From Eubacteriaceae bacterium (GTDB taxonomy: Bacteria > Bacillota > Clostridia > Lachnospirales > Lachnospiraceae), in NCBI GenBank assembly GCA_910574015.1, contig CAJSYQ010000001.1, positions 186,001 to 250,000 of the forward strand: DNA of 64,000 nt, in the 5' to 3' direction. The translations under genes and the position numbers were made by a program. The stretch's first letter is position 1. The number at the start of each line of letters is the position of its first letter. Below, one piece after another: positions 34,259 through 43,246 of the stretch. The notes below the pieces were generated by a model that saw only the letters and a program-made list of their open reading frames with translations, was not told where the DNA came from and made no database searches.

Positions 34259-35752
34259 TTACTTTAACCGTCTCAATACTTCCAGGATATATTCCCATGT
34301 ACGCCTCACACTCTCCGCATCCATGGCCTCCTTCGGCGTATGGATATCCTTCATATCCGGTCCAAAGGATACGCAGTCCAGTCCCGGCAGCTTGCCGGCA
34401 AAAAGCCCGCACTCCAGTCCGGCATGGATCGCCTGTATCTCAGGCTCTCTTCCATACTGCTCTTCAAAAACCCGCATCATGAGATCCCTCAGGGGGGAAT
34501 CCGGCCGGTATTCCCAGGCAGGATAATCGCCCCTGCATGCCACCGTGCCGCCCAGCATTTCCATCAGGCAGCCCATACGGTTTACCAGTTCCTGCTTTTC
34601 CGTCTCTACACTGCTTCTGACAGCAAAGGAAAAGAGTACCTTTCCCTCCTCCGTCACCAGCTTGCCAAGATTCAGGGAAGTCTGTACCAGTCCCTCGATA
34701 TCCGCGCTCATGCGCTGTACTCCGCCCGGCAGACTGACAAGCGCGGCGACAACCTTCTTTGTTACATCCCCCGTCATGGCAGAAACCGAAGATATCTCTT
34801 TGGCCGCCTCCAGCTCCAGCCTGACATTCGGATCCGTGCGGCTCAACTCTCTCTGGCAGATCCCGGACAATTCGTCTACCTTTTTCTGGAGCTGTCTGAC
34901 CTCATCCAGAGTGGAAACACAGAGCACAAGCTCCGCCTCGGCCGCTCTCGGGATGGCATTGTCCTTCAGACCACCGCTCACTCTTACGATACGGAATGCC
35001 GGATCCCTGGGAAACTCTGATCCAGCACCTGTCCCTGTGGACCGGCTCAGCTCATACAGGACTCTTCCCATCAGCTGATTGGCATTTGCACGCCCCTTGT
35101 GGATCTCAACACCAGAATGGCCGCCCTGAAGCCCCGTCACCACCAGCTTTGCACAATAGCCCCTGGTCTCCTGTCTCTCCACCGGCAGCTCCGCCACAGC
35201 CATAACGCCGCCGGCACAGCTTACCAGAAGGTATCCCTCTTCCTCTGAATCCACATTCAGCATGATTCTTGCTTTCAGGCCGGCAGCATCGATTCCCGCC
35301 GCTCCCAGCATGCCAATTTCCTCATCCACTGTGAAAACTGCCTCCAGGGGCGGGTGGGGAATCTCTGTGGAATCCAGCAGCGCCAGCATATAGGCTACCG
35401 CAATGCCGTCGTCTCCACCCAGTGTCGTCCCCTGAGCTGATATGATTCCGTCCCGGAGCTGCAGACGGATCCCTTCCTTCTCAAAATCAATATCACAGTC
35501 CTCTTCTTTCTCACAGACCATATCAATATGTCCCTGGATCATAACCGGAGCTGACTTCTCATATCCGGGTGTCCCGCCCTTCCAGATGATCACATTGTTC
35601 ATACTGTCCTGTTCTGCTCTCAGATGATGCTGCTCTGCAAATATCATAAGATGATCACTGAGCTTCTTCGTATTCGTAGAACCGTGGGGTATTCCGCAGA
35701 TCTCCTCAAAATAGCGGAATACCGGTTTCGGCTCCAGCTCTGATAAAATCGC
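34259..35752 (-). CDS. pepD: Aminoacyl-histidine dipeptidase (M20 metallopeptidase)
   Basis: 497 residues from ATG 35752 (MAILSELEPKPVFRYFEEI), with GGAGG 11 bases upstream; GTG 35773 is the only other choice. Cleaves dipeptides in the cytoplasm. Seen: metal-binding IQGHIDMVCEKE, LGGDDGIAVAYML, the catalytic VDEEIGMLGA, and a dimerisation domain starting near GLQGGHSGVEIHKGRANAN. It lies between a PqqD-like gene and an MBL hydrolase and downstream of an OPT transporter, which fits import and cleavage of small peptides. Confidence 0.94.
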   Translation of the reverse strand, partial: AILSELEPKPVFRYFEEICGIPHGSTNTKKLSDHLMIFAEQHHLRAEQDSMNNVIIWKGGTPGYEKSAPVMIQGHIDMVCEKEEDCDIDFEKEGIRLQLRDGIISAQGTTLGGDDGIAVAYMLALLDSTEIPHPPLEAVFTVDEEIGMLGAAGIDAAGLKARIMLNVDSEEEGYLLVSCAGGVMAVAELPVERQETRGYCAKLVVTGLQGGHSGVEIHKGRANANQLMGRVLYELSRSTGTGAGSEFPRDPAFRIVRVSGGLKDNAIPRAAEAELVLCVSTLDEVRQLQKKVDELSGICQRELSRTDPNVRLELEAAKEISSVSAMTGDVTKKVVAALVSLPGGVQRMSADIEGLVQTSLNLGKLVTEEGKVLFSFAVRSSVETEKQELVNRMGCLMEMLGGTVACRGDYPAWEYRPDSPLRDLMMRVFEEQYGREPEIQAIHAGLECGLFAGKLPGLDCVSFGPDMKDIHTPKEAMDAESVRRTWEYILEVLRRLK

Positions 35753-35777
35753 CATACAACAAAATTCCTCCACTGAA

Positions 35778-36128
35778 TCACTTTTTCTTAATAATAAAAC
35801 GGTTATTCTGCAGTGTTCCCAGGAAAGTCACCACCCGGTCCAGCATTCTGTCCTCCTCCTGGGGAAACTGCTCCTTCATCGCCATTACGATATCATACAC
35901 CGTATTGCTGCCATTCATGCACTCCCACAGGGCGGAGCCATAAGCATCAAGAGATATATGGCTCACCTTCGGTTTATGCCAGATTTTCTGGGCAATGCGG
36001 TGATGAATCCCCCTGTTTTCCACATCGATCACGATCTTCCCGTCCCTGCTCCTGTGCCACGGCCGGTCAGGGTTGGGAAGAAATACCGTGTCCATATAAT
36101 TTGGCGCAATTTTCTTTGTTCTATTCAC
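35778..36128 (-). CDS. PqqD-like (RRE-fold) small protein
   Basis: 116 residues. The central and C-terminal parts fit the PqqD family: VIDVENRGIHHRIAQK, then LDAYGSALWECMNGSNTVYDIV and LDRVVTFLGTLQNNRFI, the helix-strand pattern used by RiPP recognition elements to hold leader peptides. In PQQ and many other RiPP pathways PqqD partners a radical-SAM enzyme; none is near, nor is a clear precursor peptide. Instead it lies 6 bases after an OPT peptide transporter and 25 bases before pepD. Inference: it binds a peptide or the transporter; function unproven. Confidence 0.75.
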   Translation of the reverse strand: MNRTKKIAPNYMDTVFLPNPDRPWHRSRDGKIVIDVENRGIHHRIAQKIWHKPKVSHISLDAYGSALWECMNGSNTVYDIVMAMKEQFPQEEDRMLDRVVTFLGTLQNNRFIIKKK

Positions 36129-36134
36129 TGCCGC

Positions 36135-38042
36135 TTACCTTTCCTTCGCCTTCTTTTTGTGCACGGAGAAATATACAATGGTGGCCAGCAGCAGAAGGAA
36201 GAACACAACTCCTCCTATATTTCCAAGAGGGGTAGACAATTTAAACATATCCGCCAGTGATCTGCCGCCTTTCATGGGGATCACGGCAAAGACTGCCAGC
36301 AGGATGCCTACCAGTCCCTCACCGGCGATCAGGCCGGAGCTGTACAGTATGCCCCTGTCGGTAATATCTTTGCCCTCTTCCTCGCTTCTGCCGGCTTTCT
36401 TCCGCTCAAAAAACCACCGGATCAGGCCTCCAATGAAAATCGGCACAGACAGATAAATGGGAAGGTATAATCCTATGGCAATGGGAAGGACCGGCATTCC
36501 CAGCACCTCGATCACCACGGCGATAAAGATGCCGCAGAATACAAGACCCCATGGAAGGGTACCGCCCATAACGCCTTCCACAACCAATTTCATCAGGGTT
36601 GCCTGAGGAGCGGGAAGCTGCGTCGTCCCATATCCCCATGCCGCATTCAGCAGATACATTACGCCGCCGATGGCAAGGGCGGATACTACAGCGCCCACCA
36701 GCTCACCCATCTGCTGACGCATCGGCGTAGCGCCCACGATGTAACCCGTCTTCAGATCCTGTGATGTGTCGCCCGCCATGGCCGCCACGATACAGATCAC
36801 CGTTCCGATACAGATGGAAGACGCCATTCCGGCATACCCTGTCATTCCTGTCGCCTTCAAAAGAGCTGTGGCCAGCAAAAGGGTGGCAATGGCCATGCCG
36901 GACACCGGATTATTAGAGGACCCCACCAGCCCCACCATACGGCTTGAGACGGTGGCGAAGAAAAATCCAAAGATTACGATGATCAGCGCTCCCAGCAGGC
37001 TCACCGGAACAGATGGGAGAAGCCAGATCACAAGCGCGATCAGCAGGGCGCCACCCATAACAAAGGGCAGCGGCAGATCCTTATTGGTCCGAAGCTCCGT
37101 TTCATCCTTATGGCCAAAACCCCGGACCGCTTTCGTAAATGTTTTCATAATGGTTGGCAGAGATTTTATCAGACTGATGATACCGCCTGCCGCCACAGCA
37201 CCCGCTCCGATATAGCGGATATATGAGCTCCAGATACCAGACGCCCCCAGCACCGATATGGACTTCTCACCGGGGGCGATCACCATATCCCCGCCAAAAA
37301 GACTGATCAGGGGGATGATCACAAACCAGCCGAGAACACCTCCGGCGAACATATAGGAAGAGATCTTTTTCCCACAAATATATCCCACTCCCGCCAGGGC
37401 AGGAAGCACGTCCGCACCAAAACCGGCGCGCAGCGGTTTGATCTCCCACGCCACCTCGGATGGGAATAAACACAGCCCGTCCGCAATAAACTTATAAAGG
37501 GCGGAGATTCCCAGACCAGAGAATACTACCTTGGACTTGTCCCCTCCGCTCTCTCCGGCAAGAAGCACCTCCGCACAGGCAGTGCCCTCCGGGAACGGCA
37601 GCACGCCATGCTCCTCGACAATAAGGGCTGTCCGCAGGGGCACCATAAAAAGAACACCAAGCAGGCCGCCGCACACGGCAATAGCAGATATTTCAAGAAA
37701 AGAAGGCGCCGATACCATCTCACTCTCCGCCGCCCACATAAACAGGGCAGGAAGGGTAAAGATGGCCCCCGCCGCCAGCGATTCTCCGGCAGACCCAATG
37801 GTCTGTACCATATTATTTTCCAGTATATTGTCCCTTCGCAGCACAAAACGGATCAGTCCCATGGAGATGACAGCCGCTGGAATCGATGCCGACACCGTCA
37901 TTCCCACGCGAAGCCCAAGATACGCGTTCGCCGCCCCAAACACCACTGCCAGTATGATCCCCAGGATCAAAGATACCACTGTAAATTCCGGCACAACCTT
38001 GTCCGCAGGGATAAATGGTTTAAAATCATTTTTGTTTTCCAT
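36135..38042 (-). CDS. OPT-family oligopeptide transporter
   Basis: 635 residues from ATG 38042 (MENKNDFKPFIPADK), with AGAGAGG 8 bases upstream. Some 14-16 membrane helices are visible. OPT features include GAANAYLGLRVGMTVSASIPAAVISMG split by helix 2, GAIFTLPALFMWA, and GYIVGATPMRQQMGELVGA. Known: OPT proteins use the proton gradient to import oligopeptides or metal chelates. First gene of the operon with a PqqD-like protein and a dipeptidase, which supports peptide import. Exact cargo unknown; iron-siderophore/metal roles are an alternative. Confidence 0.9.
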   Translation of the reverse strand: MENKNDFKPFIPADKVVPEFTVVSLILGIILAVVFGAANAYLGLRVGMTVSASIPAAVISMGLIRFVLRRDNILENNMVQTIGSAGESLAAGAIFTLPALFMWAAESEMVSAPSFLEISAIAVCGGLLGVLFMVPLRTALIVEEHGVLPFPEGTACAEVLLAGESGGDKSKVVFSGLGISALYKFIADGLCLFPSEVAWEIKPLRAGFGADVLPALAGVGYICGKKISSYMFAGGVLGWFVIIPLISLFGGDMVIAPGEKSISVLGASGIWSSYIRYIGAGAVAAGGIISLIKSLPTIMKTFTKAVRGFGHKDETELRTNKDLPLPFVMGGALLIALVIWLLPSVPVSLLGALIIVIFGFFFATVSSRMVGLVGSSNNPVSGMAIATLLLATALLKATGMTGYAGMASSICIGTVICIVAAMAGDTSQDLKTGYIVGATPMRQQMGELVGAVVSALAIGGVMYLLNAAWGYGTTQLPAPQATLMKLVVEGVMGGTLPWGLVFCGIFIAVVIEVLGMPVLPIAIGLYLPIYLSVPIFIGGLIRWFFERKKAGRSEEEGKDITDRGILYSSGLIAGEGLVGILLAVFAVIPMKGGRSLADMFKLSTPLGNIGGVVFFLLLLATIVYFSVHKKKAKER

Positions 38043-38184
38043 ATCCTTTACCTCTCTATCGTAAAATTTCATCAACTGATATGTAGTATATCACAAAAGA
38101 CCGGATTGCAAAAGTGATTTTCAAACAAATAATGATTTTTAGGCATATTTTTTGCTGTCACATCCCTATCGGCGCAGCATTGTT

Positions 38185-38859
38185 TTAAATATCGGCAATC
38201 TGCCAGTCCACAGGCTCCACGCCGTTTTGCTGAAGGAAATCATTGGTCTGGCTGAAGGGCTTGCTCCCAAAAAAGCCCCGGTATGCAGAGAGCGGACTGG
38301 GATGCGGCGCTTTTAGTATGAGATGCTTCGGATTCGTCAGCATCTTCTCCTTCTCCTGTGCGGGTTTTCCCCACAAAATAAATACCACCGGCCGGTCCTG
38401 CTCATTGACTGCCCGGATGGCGGCGTCGGTAAATTCCTCCCACCCCACGCTGCGGTGTGACATGGGCTTATGTGCCTGTACCGTCAGTACGGTATTGAGC
38501 ATCAGCACCCCCTGCTCCGCCCATGAGGTCAGATATCCATTGTTGGGGATCCGGCATCCGAGATCATCCTTCAGCTCCTGATAAATATTGACCAGGGACG
38601 GCGGGATATCCACCTGGGGTTTCACGGAAAAGCACAGCCCATGCGCCTGTCCCTCATTATGATAGGGATCCTGCCCCAGTATGACAACCTTCACCTTGTC
38701 CAGCGGCGTCAGATGGAATGCCGTGAATATTTCATCTGATTTTGGATAAACCGCCGTTTTTCCATATTGCTCTTTTACAAAAACGAATAATTTCTTATAA
38801 TACTCCTTTGAAAATTCATCCTTCAGAGCCTCTTCCCATGCTCCTGTCAATCCTGCCAT
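38185..38859 (-). CDS. ung: Uracil-DNA glycosylase, family 1
   Basis: 224 residues from ATG 38859 (MAGLTGAWEEALKDEFSKEYY); the frame is open to TTG 38898 but that codon has no site. Removes uracil from DNA in base-excision repair. Seen: catalytic GQDPYHNEGQAHGLCFSV, VLMLNTVLTV, FILWGKPAQ and HPSPLSAYRG with the catalytic His. It overlaps or closely follows hisF (40-base gap from the chosen start) and may share its transcript. Confidence 0.95.
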   Translation of the reverse strand: MAGLTGAWEEALKDEFSKEYYKKLFVFVKEQYGKTAVYPKSDEIFTAFHLTPLDKVKVVILGQDPYHNEGQAHGLCFSVKPQVDIPPSLVNIYQELKDDLGCRIPNNGYLTSWAEQGVLMLNTVLTVQAHKPMSHRSVGWEEFTDAAIRAVNEQDRPVVFILWGKPAQEKEKMLTNPKHLILKAPHPSPLSAYRGFFGSKPFSQTNDFLQQNGVEPVDWQIADI

Positions 38860-38899
38860 AGCCACATCCACTCCTTTTATCTTTTCGTTTCTTCCCAAT

Positions 38900-39661
38900 T
38901 TACAGCCGGACGCTGATCCCTTTTTCCCTCAGGTATTCTTTCAGTTCCATGATCTCCAGCTCTTTGAAATGAAACAGCGATGCCGCCAGTACGGCGTCCG
39001 CCTTCCCCTCGGTGAGCGCCTCATAAAAATGTTCCTTTGTTCCGGCTCCCCCGGATGCGATCACAGGGATCCCCACATTTTCAGATATCATGCGTGTCAG
39101 TTCCACATCATATCCGTTTTTGGTGCCGTCACAATCCATGCTGGTGAGCAGTATCTCACCGGCCCCCAGTTGTTCCGCCTTTATGGCCCACTCCACAGCA
39201 TCCATCTCCATATCCACCCGGCCGCCGTTTTTATAAATCGTCCAGCCGCTGCCGTCCTCTCTCCTTCTGGCATCTATGGCCACCACGACGCACTGTGTAC
39301 CAAATATATCCGCCGCCTGGGATACCAGAGACGGGTTTAATATCGCCGCCGAATTCACCGCCACCTTGTCGGCACCCTCCCGCAGTATCATCCGAAAATC
39401 TTCGATGGTCCGAATGCCTCCCCCGACAGTAAAGGGGATAAATACCGTCTCCGCCACCTTGCGCACCATATTCGTCTTGATCTCCCTGGCATCACTGGAT
39501 GCCGTAATATCGAGAAATACCAGTTCATCCGCTCCCGCCTCTCCATAGGCGGCGCCGACGGCAACGGGATCCCCTGCGTCGATGAGATTCACAAAGTTTA
39601 CTCCCTTTACCACCCGTCCATTATTTACATCCAGACATGGAATTATTCTTTTTGTATACAT
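38900..39661 (-). CDS. hisF: Imidazole glycerol phosphate synthase, cyclase subunit
   Basis: 253 residues. Works with HisH to form imidazole glycerol phosphate and AICAR in histidine synthesis. Seen: [19 protein letters not shown] with the catalytic Asp near residue 11, [36 protein letters not shown], and [15 protein letters not shown] with the second Asp, then [18 protein letters not shown] lies 4 bases upstream. Follows hisH by 51 bases. The rest of the his pathway is outside the window. Confidence 0.97.
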   Translation of the reverse strand: MYTKRIIPCLDVNNGRVVKGVNFVNLIDAGDPVAVGAAYGEAGADELVFLDITASSDAREIKTNMVRKVAETVFIPFTVGGGIRTIEDFRMILREGADKVAVNSAAILNPSLVSQAADIFGTQCVVVAIDARRREDGSGWTIYKNGGRVDMEMDAVEWAIKAEQLGAGEILLTSMDCDGTKNGYDVELTRMISENVGIPVIASGGAGTKEHFYEALTEGKADAVLAASLFHFKELEIMELKEYLREKGISVRL

Positions 39662-39712
39662 TTTTCCTCCTAAAGCTGGTATGCCGACCCGGCGGCAATA
39701 CTACAATTATGT

Positions 39713-40321
39713 TCACAGGGCTGCAAAATTCTTTAATACCTGCAATCCAACATCACCGCTTTTCTCCGGATGGAACTGCGTCGCAAATATATTGTCCCGC
39801 TCCGCGGCAGCATGTACCTCCACGATGTAATCTGTCACTGCAGCCACATCCTCCGGATGTGCTGCCCTCAGATAATAGGAATGGACAAAATAGAAATAGG
39901 ATTCATCCGGAATCCCCCGAAGGAGCCGGGAAGCCGGATTGATCCGGACGGAATTCCAACCCATATGGGGAATCTTAAATCCTTCCTTTTCGGGAAACCG
40001 CACGATCTCGCCCGGCAGAAGCCCCAGTCCCGGCACATCCCGCTCCGATTCATCGCTCCTCTCGAAGAAGAGCTGAAGTCCCAGGCATATGCCCAGCACC
40101 GGAGTCCCTTTTTGCGCTGCCTCCTGCAGGATTTCCGTGAGATGACAGCGATTCAGTTTCCCCATGGCGTCCTCAAAAGCACCTACACCGGGGACGATAA
40201 TCTTATCTGCCTGCCGGATCCTGTCTGCATCCCCCGTGACAACCGTATCTTCACCGATATACTCCAGGGCTTTTTCCACACTCTTGATATTTCCGGCTCC
40301 GTAATCTACTATTGTGATCAT
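39713..40321 (-). CDS. hisH: Imidazole glycerol phosphate synthase, glutaminase subunit
   Basis: 202 residues from ATG 40321 (MITIVDYGAGNIKSVEKAL) with GGAGG 5 bases upstream. A class I glutamine amidotransferase supplying ammonia to HisF. Seen: the nucleophile Cys in PVLGICLGLQLFFE, GWNSVRI, and the catalytic HPEK pair in ATQFHPEKSGDVG. Translationally upstream of hisF. Length is standard. Confidence 0.97.
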   Translation of the reverse strand: MITIVDYGAGNIKSVEKALEYIGEDTVVTGDADRIRQADKIIVPGVGAFEDAMGKLNRCHLTEILQEAAQKGTPVLGICLGLQLFFERSDESERDVPGLGLLPGEIVRFPEKEGFKIPHMGWNSVRINPASRLLRGIPDESYFYFVHSYYLRAAHPEDVAAVTDYIVEVHAAAERDNIFATQFHPEKSGDVGLQVLKNFAAL

Positions 40322-40342
40322 TCCAACCTCCATCTTCCTATA

Positions 40343-40383
40343 AATGTGTGTACCGGTCTGACATGCAGACCGGTACACACATT
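40343..40383 (-). terminator. Long hairpin after the zinc-ribbon gene
   Basis: Perfect 18-base arms starting AATGTGTGTACCGGTCTG, 5-base loop. On the minus strand it is followed by TATAGG, a weak T-tract. Located between the zinc-ribbon gene end (40441) and hisH. Confidence 0.6.
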
Positions 40384-40440
40384 CAAACATGCCGTCTCAG
40401 GCAATTCCTTCCATTTAACTAAAGGGCGGGTGCCATTAAA

Positions 40441-42270
40441 CTACCTCTCATCCTCAGCATTTTTTGCCTCCCAGCGGGCAATGATCTCCTCCAGCTTCGC
40501 CGTATATTCCTCCTGGGAACGGGAGCTGTTGATCTCTCTTGCCTCTGTCTCACTTACGCCAAATTCACTAAAGAGAATACTGGTGATCTTACTTTCCAGT
40601 TCATTATACTGAGTCAGTATCTCAAATTCATCTGCCTTATTCATGCCGGCATCATAATTGCGGATCCCTTTTACAAGAGAATCCAGCGCCTCCAGATACA
40701 TCTTCATCTCATAATAATTCGTATATGAGTTCAACTGCTTCTGCAGCTTCATACAGAGACGGATCTTATCTGCCAGCTCCTGGGAAGCCTCCGATATGCT
40801 GATCCCTGACAGAGATTCATAGGCCCCCTCATAATCACGTTTCTCAAACTGAGTCCTGGCATTACTCAGAGAGCTTCTGTAGGACACGGTGCGGGTTCCA
40901 AAGATAACAGTAACGCATATTATGCCGAAGAAGATCATTACGATTGCGGCTCCCACCGGATTGATCTTACCCACTACCTCTACCGCTGCCAGCTCCGCCT
41001 TCTTTTTCTTCTTTTCTTCCCTGGCCGCCGCTTTTGCAGCCGCCTGTTCTGCCTTTGCAGCCGCTTTCTTTTCCTTGGCCTCCTGTGCCGCCGCTTCCTT
41101 CGCCTCTTTGTCCGCAGCCGCCTGCTTTTCTTTCTCTTCCTTTTCAGCGGCTCTGGCTTCCTCTTCCTCTTTCTCCTTTTCCCGCTCTTTTGCCTCTTCC
41201 TCTGCTGTCTGGTCCGTAACTACATTGCCAAAAATACGTTTCCAGAAGCTGTCCTTCTTTTCTTTCTTTTGCTTTTCTTCTTTTTTCTTCACAGGTTCTG
41301 CCAATGGAACGGCGGACGGTTCTTCAGAAGGCTCGCTCTCTTCCTCCGATTCGTCCTCCCCTTCCGGTTCAAAATCACCTTCCAGGGCAAAAACGTCATC
41401 CATGGTTTCCTCTTCCTGTTCCGTTTCATCGCTCTTTTCAGAATAATCCACTGCGGACAATGCATCCTGAAAGATATCTTCCATGGAAGTCGTACTCTCA
41501 TTCGCACTGTCGGCAAAAATATCATCGCTCTCATTATCACTGAACAACGACACCTCGGGGGCAGAAATATCCTGCGTCACCGGCTCCATAGGGACATCCC
41601 CCTCCGGCTGCTCCAACTCACTTTCCGTCTGGGGTTCTTCCGAATAATCCTTTGCCAGCATCTCCAAAAGACTGTTGATCTCATCCTCTTCACTCTCAGC
41701 AGAAACCGGCTCCCCTGGAACATCCGGTATTTCCATTACAGATTCATCCAGAGCATCCGTCACCGGCTCTTCTTCCATAGACGGAATATCCACTGCCGGG
41801 ATGTCTTCCTCCACAATACCCCCCAGATCCAGTTCTGGTATCTCTTCCTCGGATACAGGAAGATCCTCTATCCCAATGCCCCCCAGATCTAAATCCGGTA
41901 TCTCCATATCCTCCGGTGGAAGATCTTCCACTGAAATCCCTCCCAGGTCAAGTTCTGGTATCTCTTCCTCCACCTGTGGTTCGACCTCCTCTGGTGTTTC
42001 ATTTAATACTAATTCTGGTACATCTTCCGCCGGCACATCCTCTTCCTGTGTCAGCAGATCATCCAGAACAAATTCTGGTACATCTAATTCTTCTTCCATA
42101 ACCGATTCTTTTTCCAGTTCTGGTTTTTCCGACGCATCTTCTGAAATCCCCATACTCTTCATAAGCTCATCAAGATAGGATTCGCCGGAATTGGACTCCA
42201 GACTTTTACAATCCTCACATAAGTCCTCTCCATCTGGAATTTCCTTACCACATTTTCTGCAAATCGTCAC
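40441..42270 (-). CDS. Zinc-ribbon, acidic-repeat, single-pass membrane protein
   Basis: 609 residues. N-terminal zinc ribbon (CRKCGKEIP, CEDCK: Cys 4, 7, 18, 21). Residues about 60-330 are highly acidic and contain three exact-length 20-residue repeats (101-160) centred on EIPELDLGGI. Then a Lys/Glu/Ala-rich region predicted to be coiled coil (about 335-430), one membrane helix (about 440-462, AIVMIFFGIICVTVIFG), and a 147-residue C-terminal helical domain that is probably outside the cell. GC and amino-acid bias follow low-complexity selection rather than foreign origin. Inferred topology: acidic cytoplasmic arm, external helical tail. Lies after cheV (21-base gap) and the lipoprotein. Not recognised as a named family; function unknown. 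Confidence 0.75.
   Translation of the reverse strand: MTICRKCGKEIPDGEDLCEDCKSLESNSGESYLDELMKSMGISEDASEKPELEKESVMEEELDVPEFVLDDLLTQEEDVPAEDVPELVLNETPEEVEPQVEEEIPELDLGGISVEDLPPEDMEIPDLDLGGIGIEDLPVSEEEIPELDLGGIVEEDIPAVDIPSMEEEPVTDALDESVMEIPDVPGEPVSAESEEDEINSLLEMLAKDYSEEPQTESELEQPEGDVPMEPVTQDISAPEVSLFSDNESDDIFADSANESTTSMEDIFQDALSAVDYSEKSDETEQEEETMDDVFALEGDFEPEGEDESEEESEPSEEPSAVPLAEPVKKKEEKQKKEKKDSFWKRIFGNVVTDQTAEEEAKEREKEKEEEEARAAEKEEKEKQAAADKEAKEAAAQEAKEKKAAAKAEQAAAKAAAREEKKKKKAELAAVEVVGKINPVGAAIVMIFFGIICVTVIFGTRTVSYRSSLSNARTQFEKRDYEGAYESLSGISISEASQELADKIRLCMKLQKQLNSYTNYYEMKMYLEALDSLVKGIRNYDAGMNKADEFEILTQYNELESKITSILFSEFGVSETEAREINSSRSQEEYTAKLEEIIARWEAKNAEDER
41791..41970 (-). repeat. Three tandem 60-bp coding repeats in the zinc-ribbon protein
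   Basis: Encodes three in-phase 20-residue units (EEEIPELDLGGI..., DMEIPDLDLGGI..., EEEIPELDLGGI...) with degenerate copies upstream (VPEFVLDDL, VPELVLNE). Likely to vary in copy number between strains. Confidence 0.75.
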
Positions 42271-42291
42271 CGGTTACACCTCCTGTATATT

Positions 42292-43200
42292 CTATTTTAG
42301 CAATAAATCCAGCTGGGCTACCAACCGTCCAATCTCCGGTTTGGACAACTGTGCGTCAACCCCCAGCGCCTCTCCCTTTTTCTTCATCTCATCGTTGACC
42401 AGGGAGGAAAAGATCACCACAGGCAGTCCCGTGAAACGCGGATCTGTCTTGATCTTCTTGGTCAGATGATGACCGTCCATCTGCGGCATCTCTATATCCG
42501 TAATAACCAGTGCAACATCCTCACCAATTACGCCGCCGTCATTCATCATGCGGTCAAGGGTGTTCCATGCCTCCTGTCCATTAGTCGTGGGAATCAGATG
42601 TGTATATCCCGCCTTAGTAAGACATTTCTTCAGCATTTCCAGAAGCAGAGGCGAATCCTCTGCCAGCAGGATCGGACATTCCTGACGGTTCCGCTCACCC
42701 AGTGCCTCAATCTCTGACAATTTCAGCCCCGTCTCCGGATTGATCTCCGTCACAATTTTTTCAAAATCCAGCACGATCACAATCTTGCCGTCAATCTTGG
42801 TAATCCCTGTGGCAATTCCCTGACCGCCATGGCTGATGGTACTGTCCGGTTTAACAATGTCTCCCCATGACACCCTGTGGATCCCCAGTACCTCCTGCAC
42901 ATGAAAGGCAGTGTGAAGACGGTTAAAATTCGTGATAATATACATATCCCCGGCTGTATTCTGGTTTACCGCAATACCCAGCGCCTTAGCCAGATTGATC
43001 ACTGTAATGATCCTCTCCCTCGGCATAAATATTCCTTCTATGTACTCATGTGCATTCGGCACCATAGTGGGCGGCTGATAGGGACACAATTCACTGATCT
43101 TTGCCACATTGATCCCGTAATGCTGCGAACCCACTACAAACTCCAATAGCTCTAACTCATTTGTTCCACTTTCTAATAAAATTCCGGTATCCTCTGCCAT
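42292..43200 (-). CDS. cheV: Chemotaxis protein CheV (CheW domain plus receiver)
   Basis: 302 residues. N-terminal CheW-like domain (about 15-165; LEFVVGSQHYGINVAKISEL, IFMPRERIITVINLAKAL, GQGIATGITKIDGKIVIVLDFE) then a C-terminal receiver (about 175-300; ILLAEDSPLLLEMLKKCL, phospho-Asp in VITDIEMPQMDG, VIFSSLVN, and a lysine in LSKPEIG). CheV couples chemoreceptors to CheA and is tuned by phosphorylation. GGAGG lies about 9 bases upstream. It lies between a lipoprotein gene and the zinc-ribbon gene, not with cheA, which is absent from the window. Confidence 0.93.
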   Translation of the reverse strand: MAEDTGILLESGTNELELLEFVVGSQHYGINVAKISELCPYQPPTMVPNAHEYIEGIFMPRERIITVINLAKALGIAVNQNTAGDMYIITNFNRLHTAFHVQEVLGIHRVSWGDIVKPDSTISHGGQGIATGITKIDGKIVIVLDFEKIVTEINPETGLKLSEIEALGERNRQECPILLAEDSPLLLEMLKKCLTKAGYTHLIPTTNGQEAWNTLDRMMNDGGVIGEDVALVITDIEMPQMDGHHLTKKIKTDPRFTGLPVVIFSSLVNDEMKKKGEALGVDAQLSKPEIGRLVAQLDLLLK

Positions 43201-43246
43201 AATTGCTGCTCCTCCTTTTTTCCTTCTCCTTTAGTCCTTCTCCATC

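Noticed and set aside
41675-42178. Ser-rich plus-strand frame opposite the zinc-ribbon gene
   Set aside because: Produced by the antisense of Glu/Asp-rich codons; no start site, and it mirrors the repeat period of the real gene.
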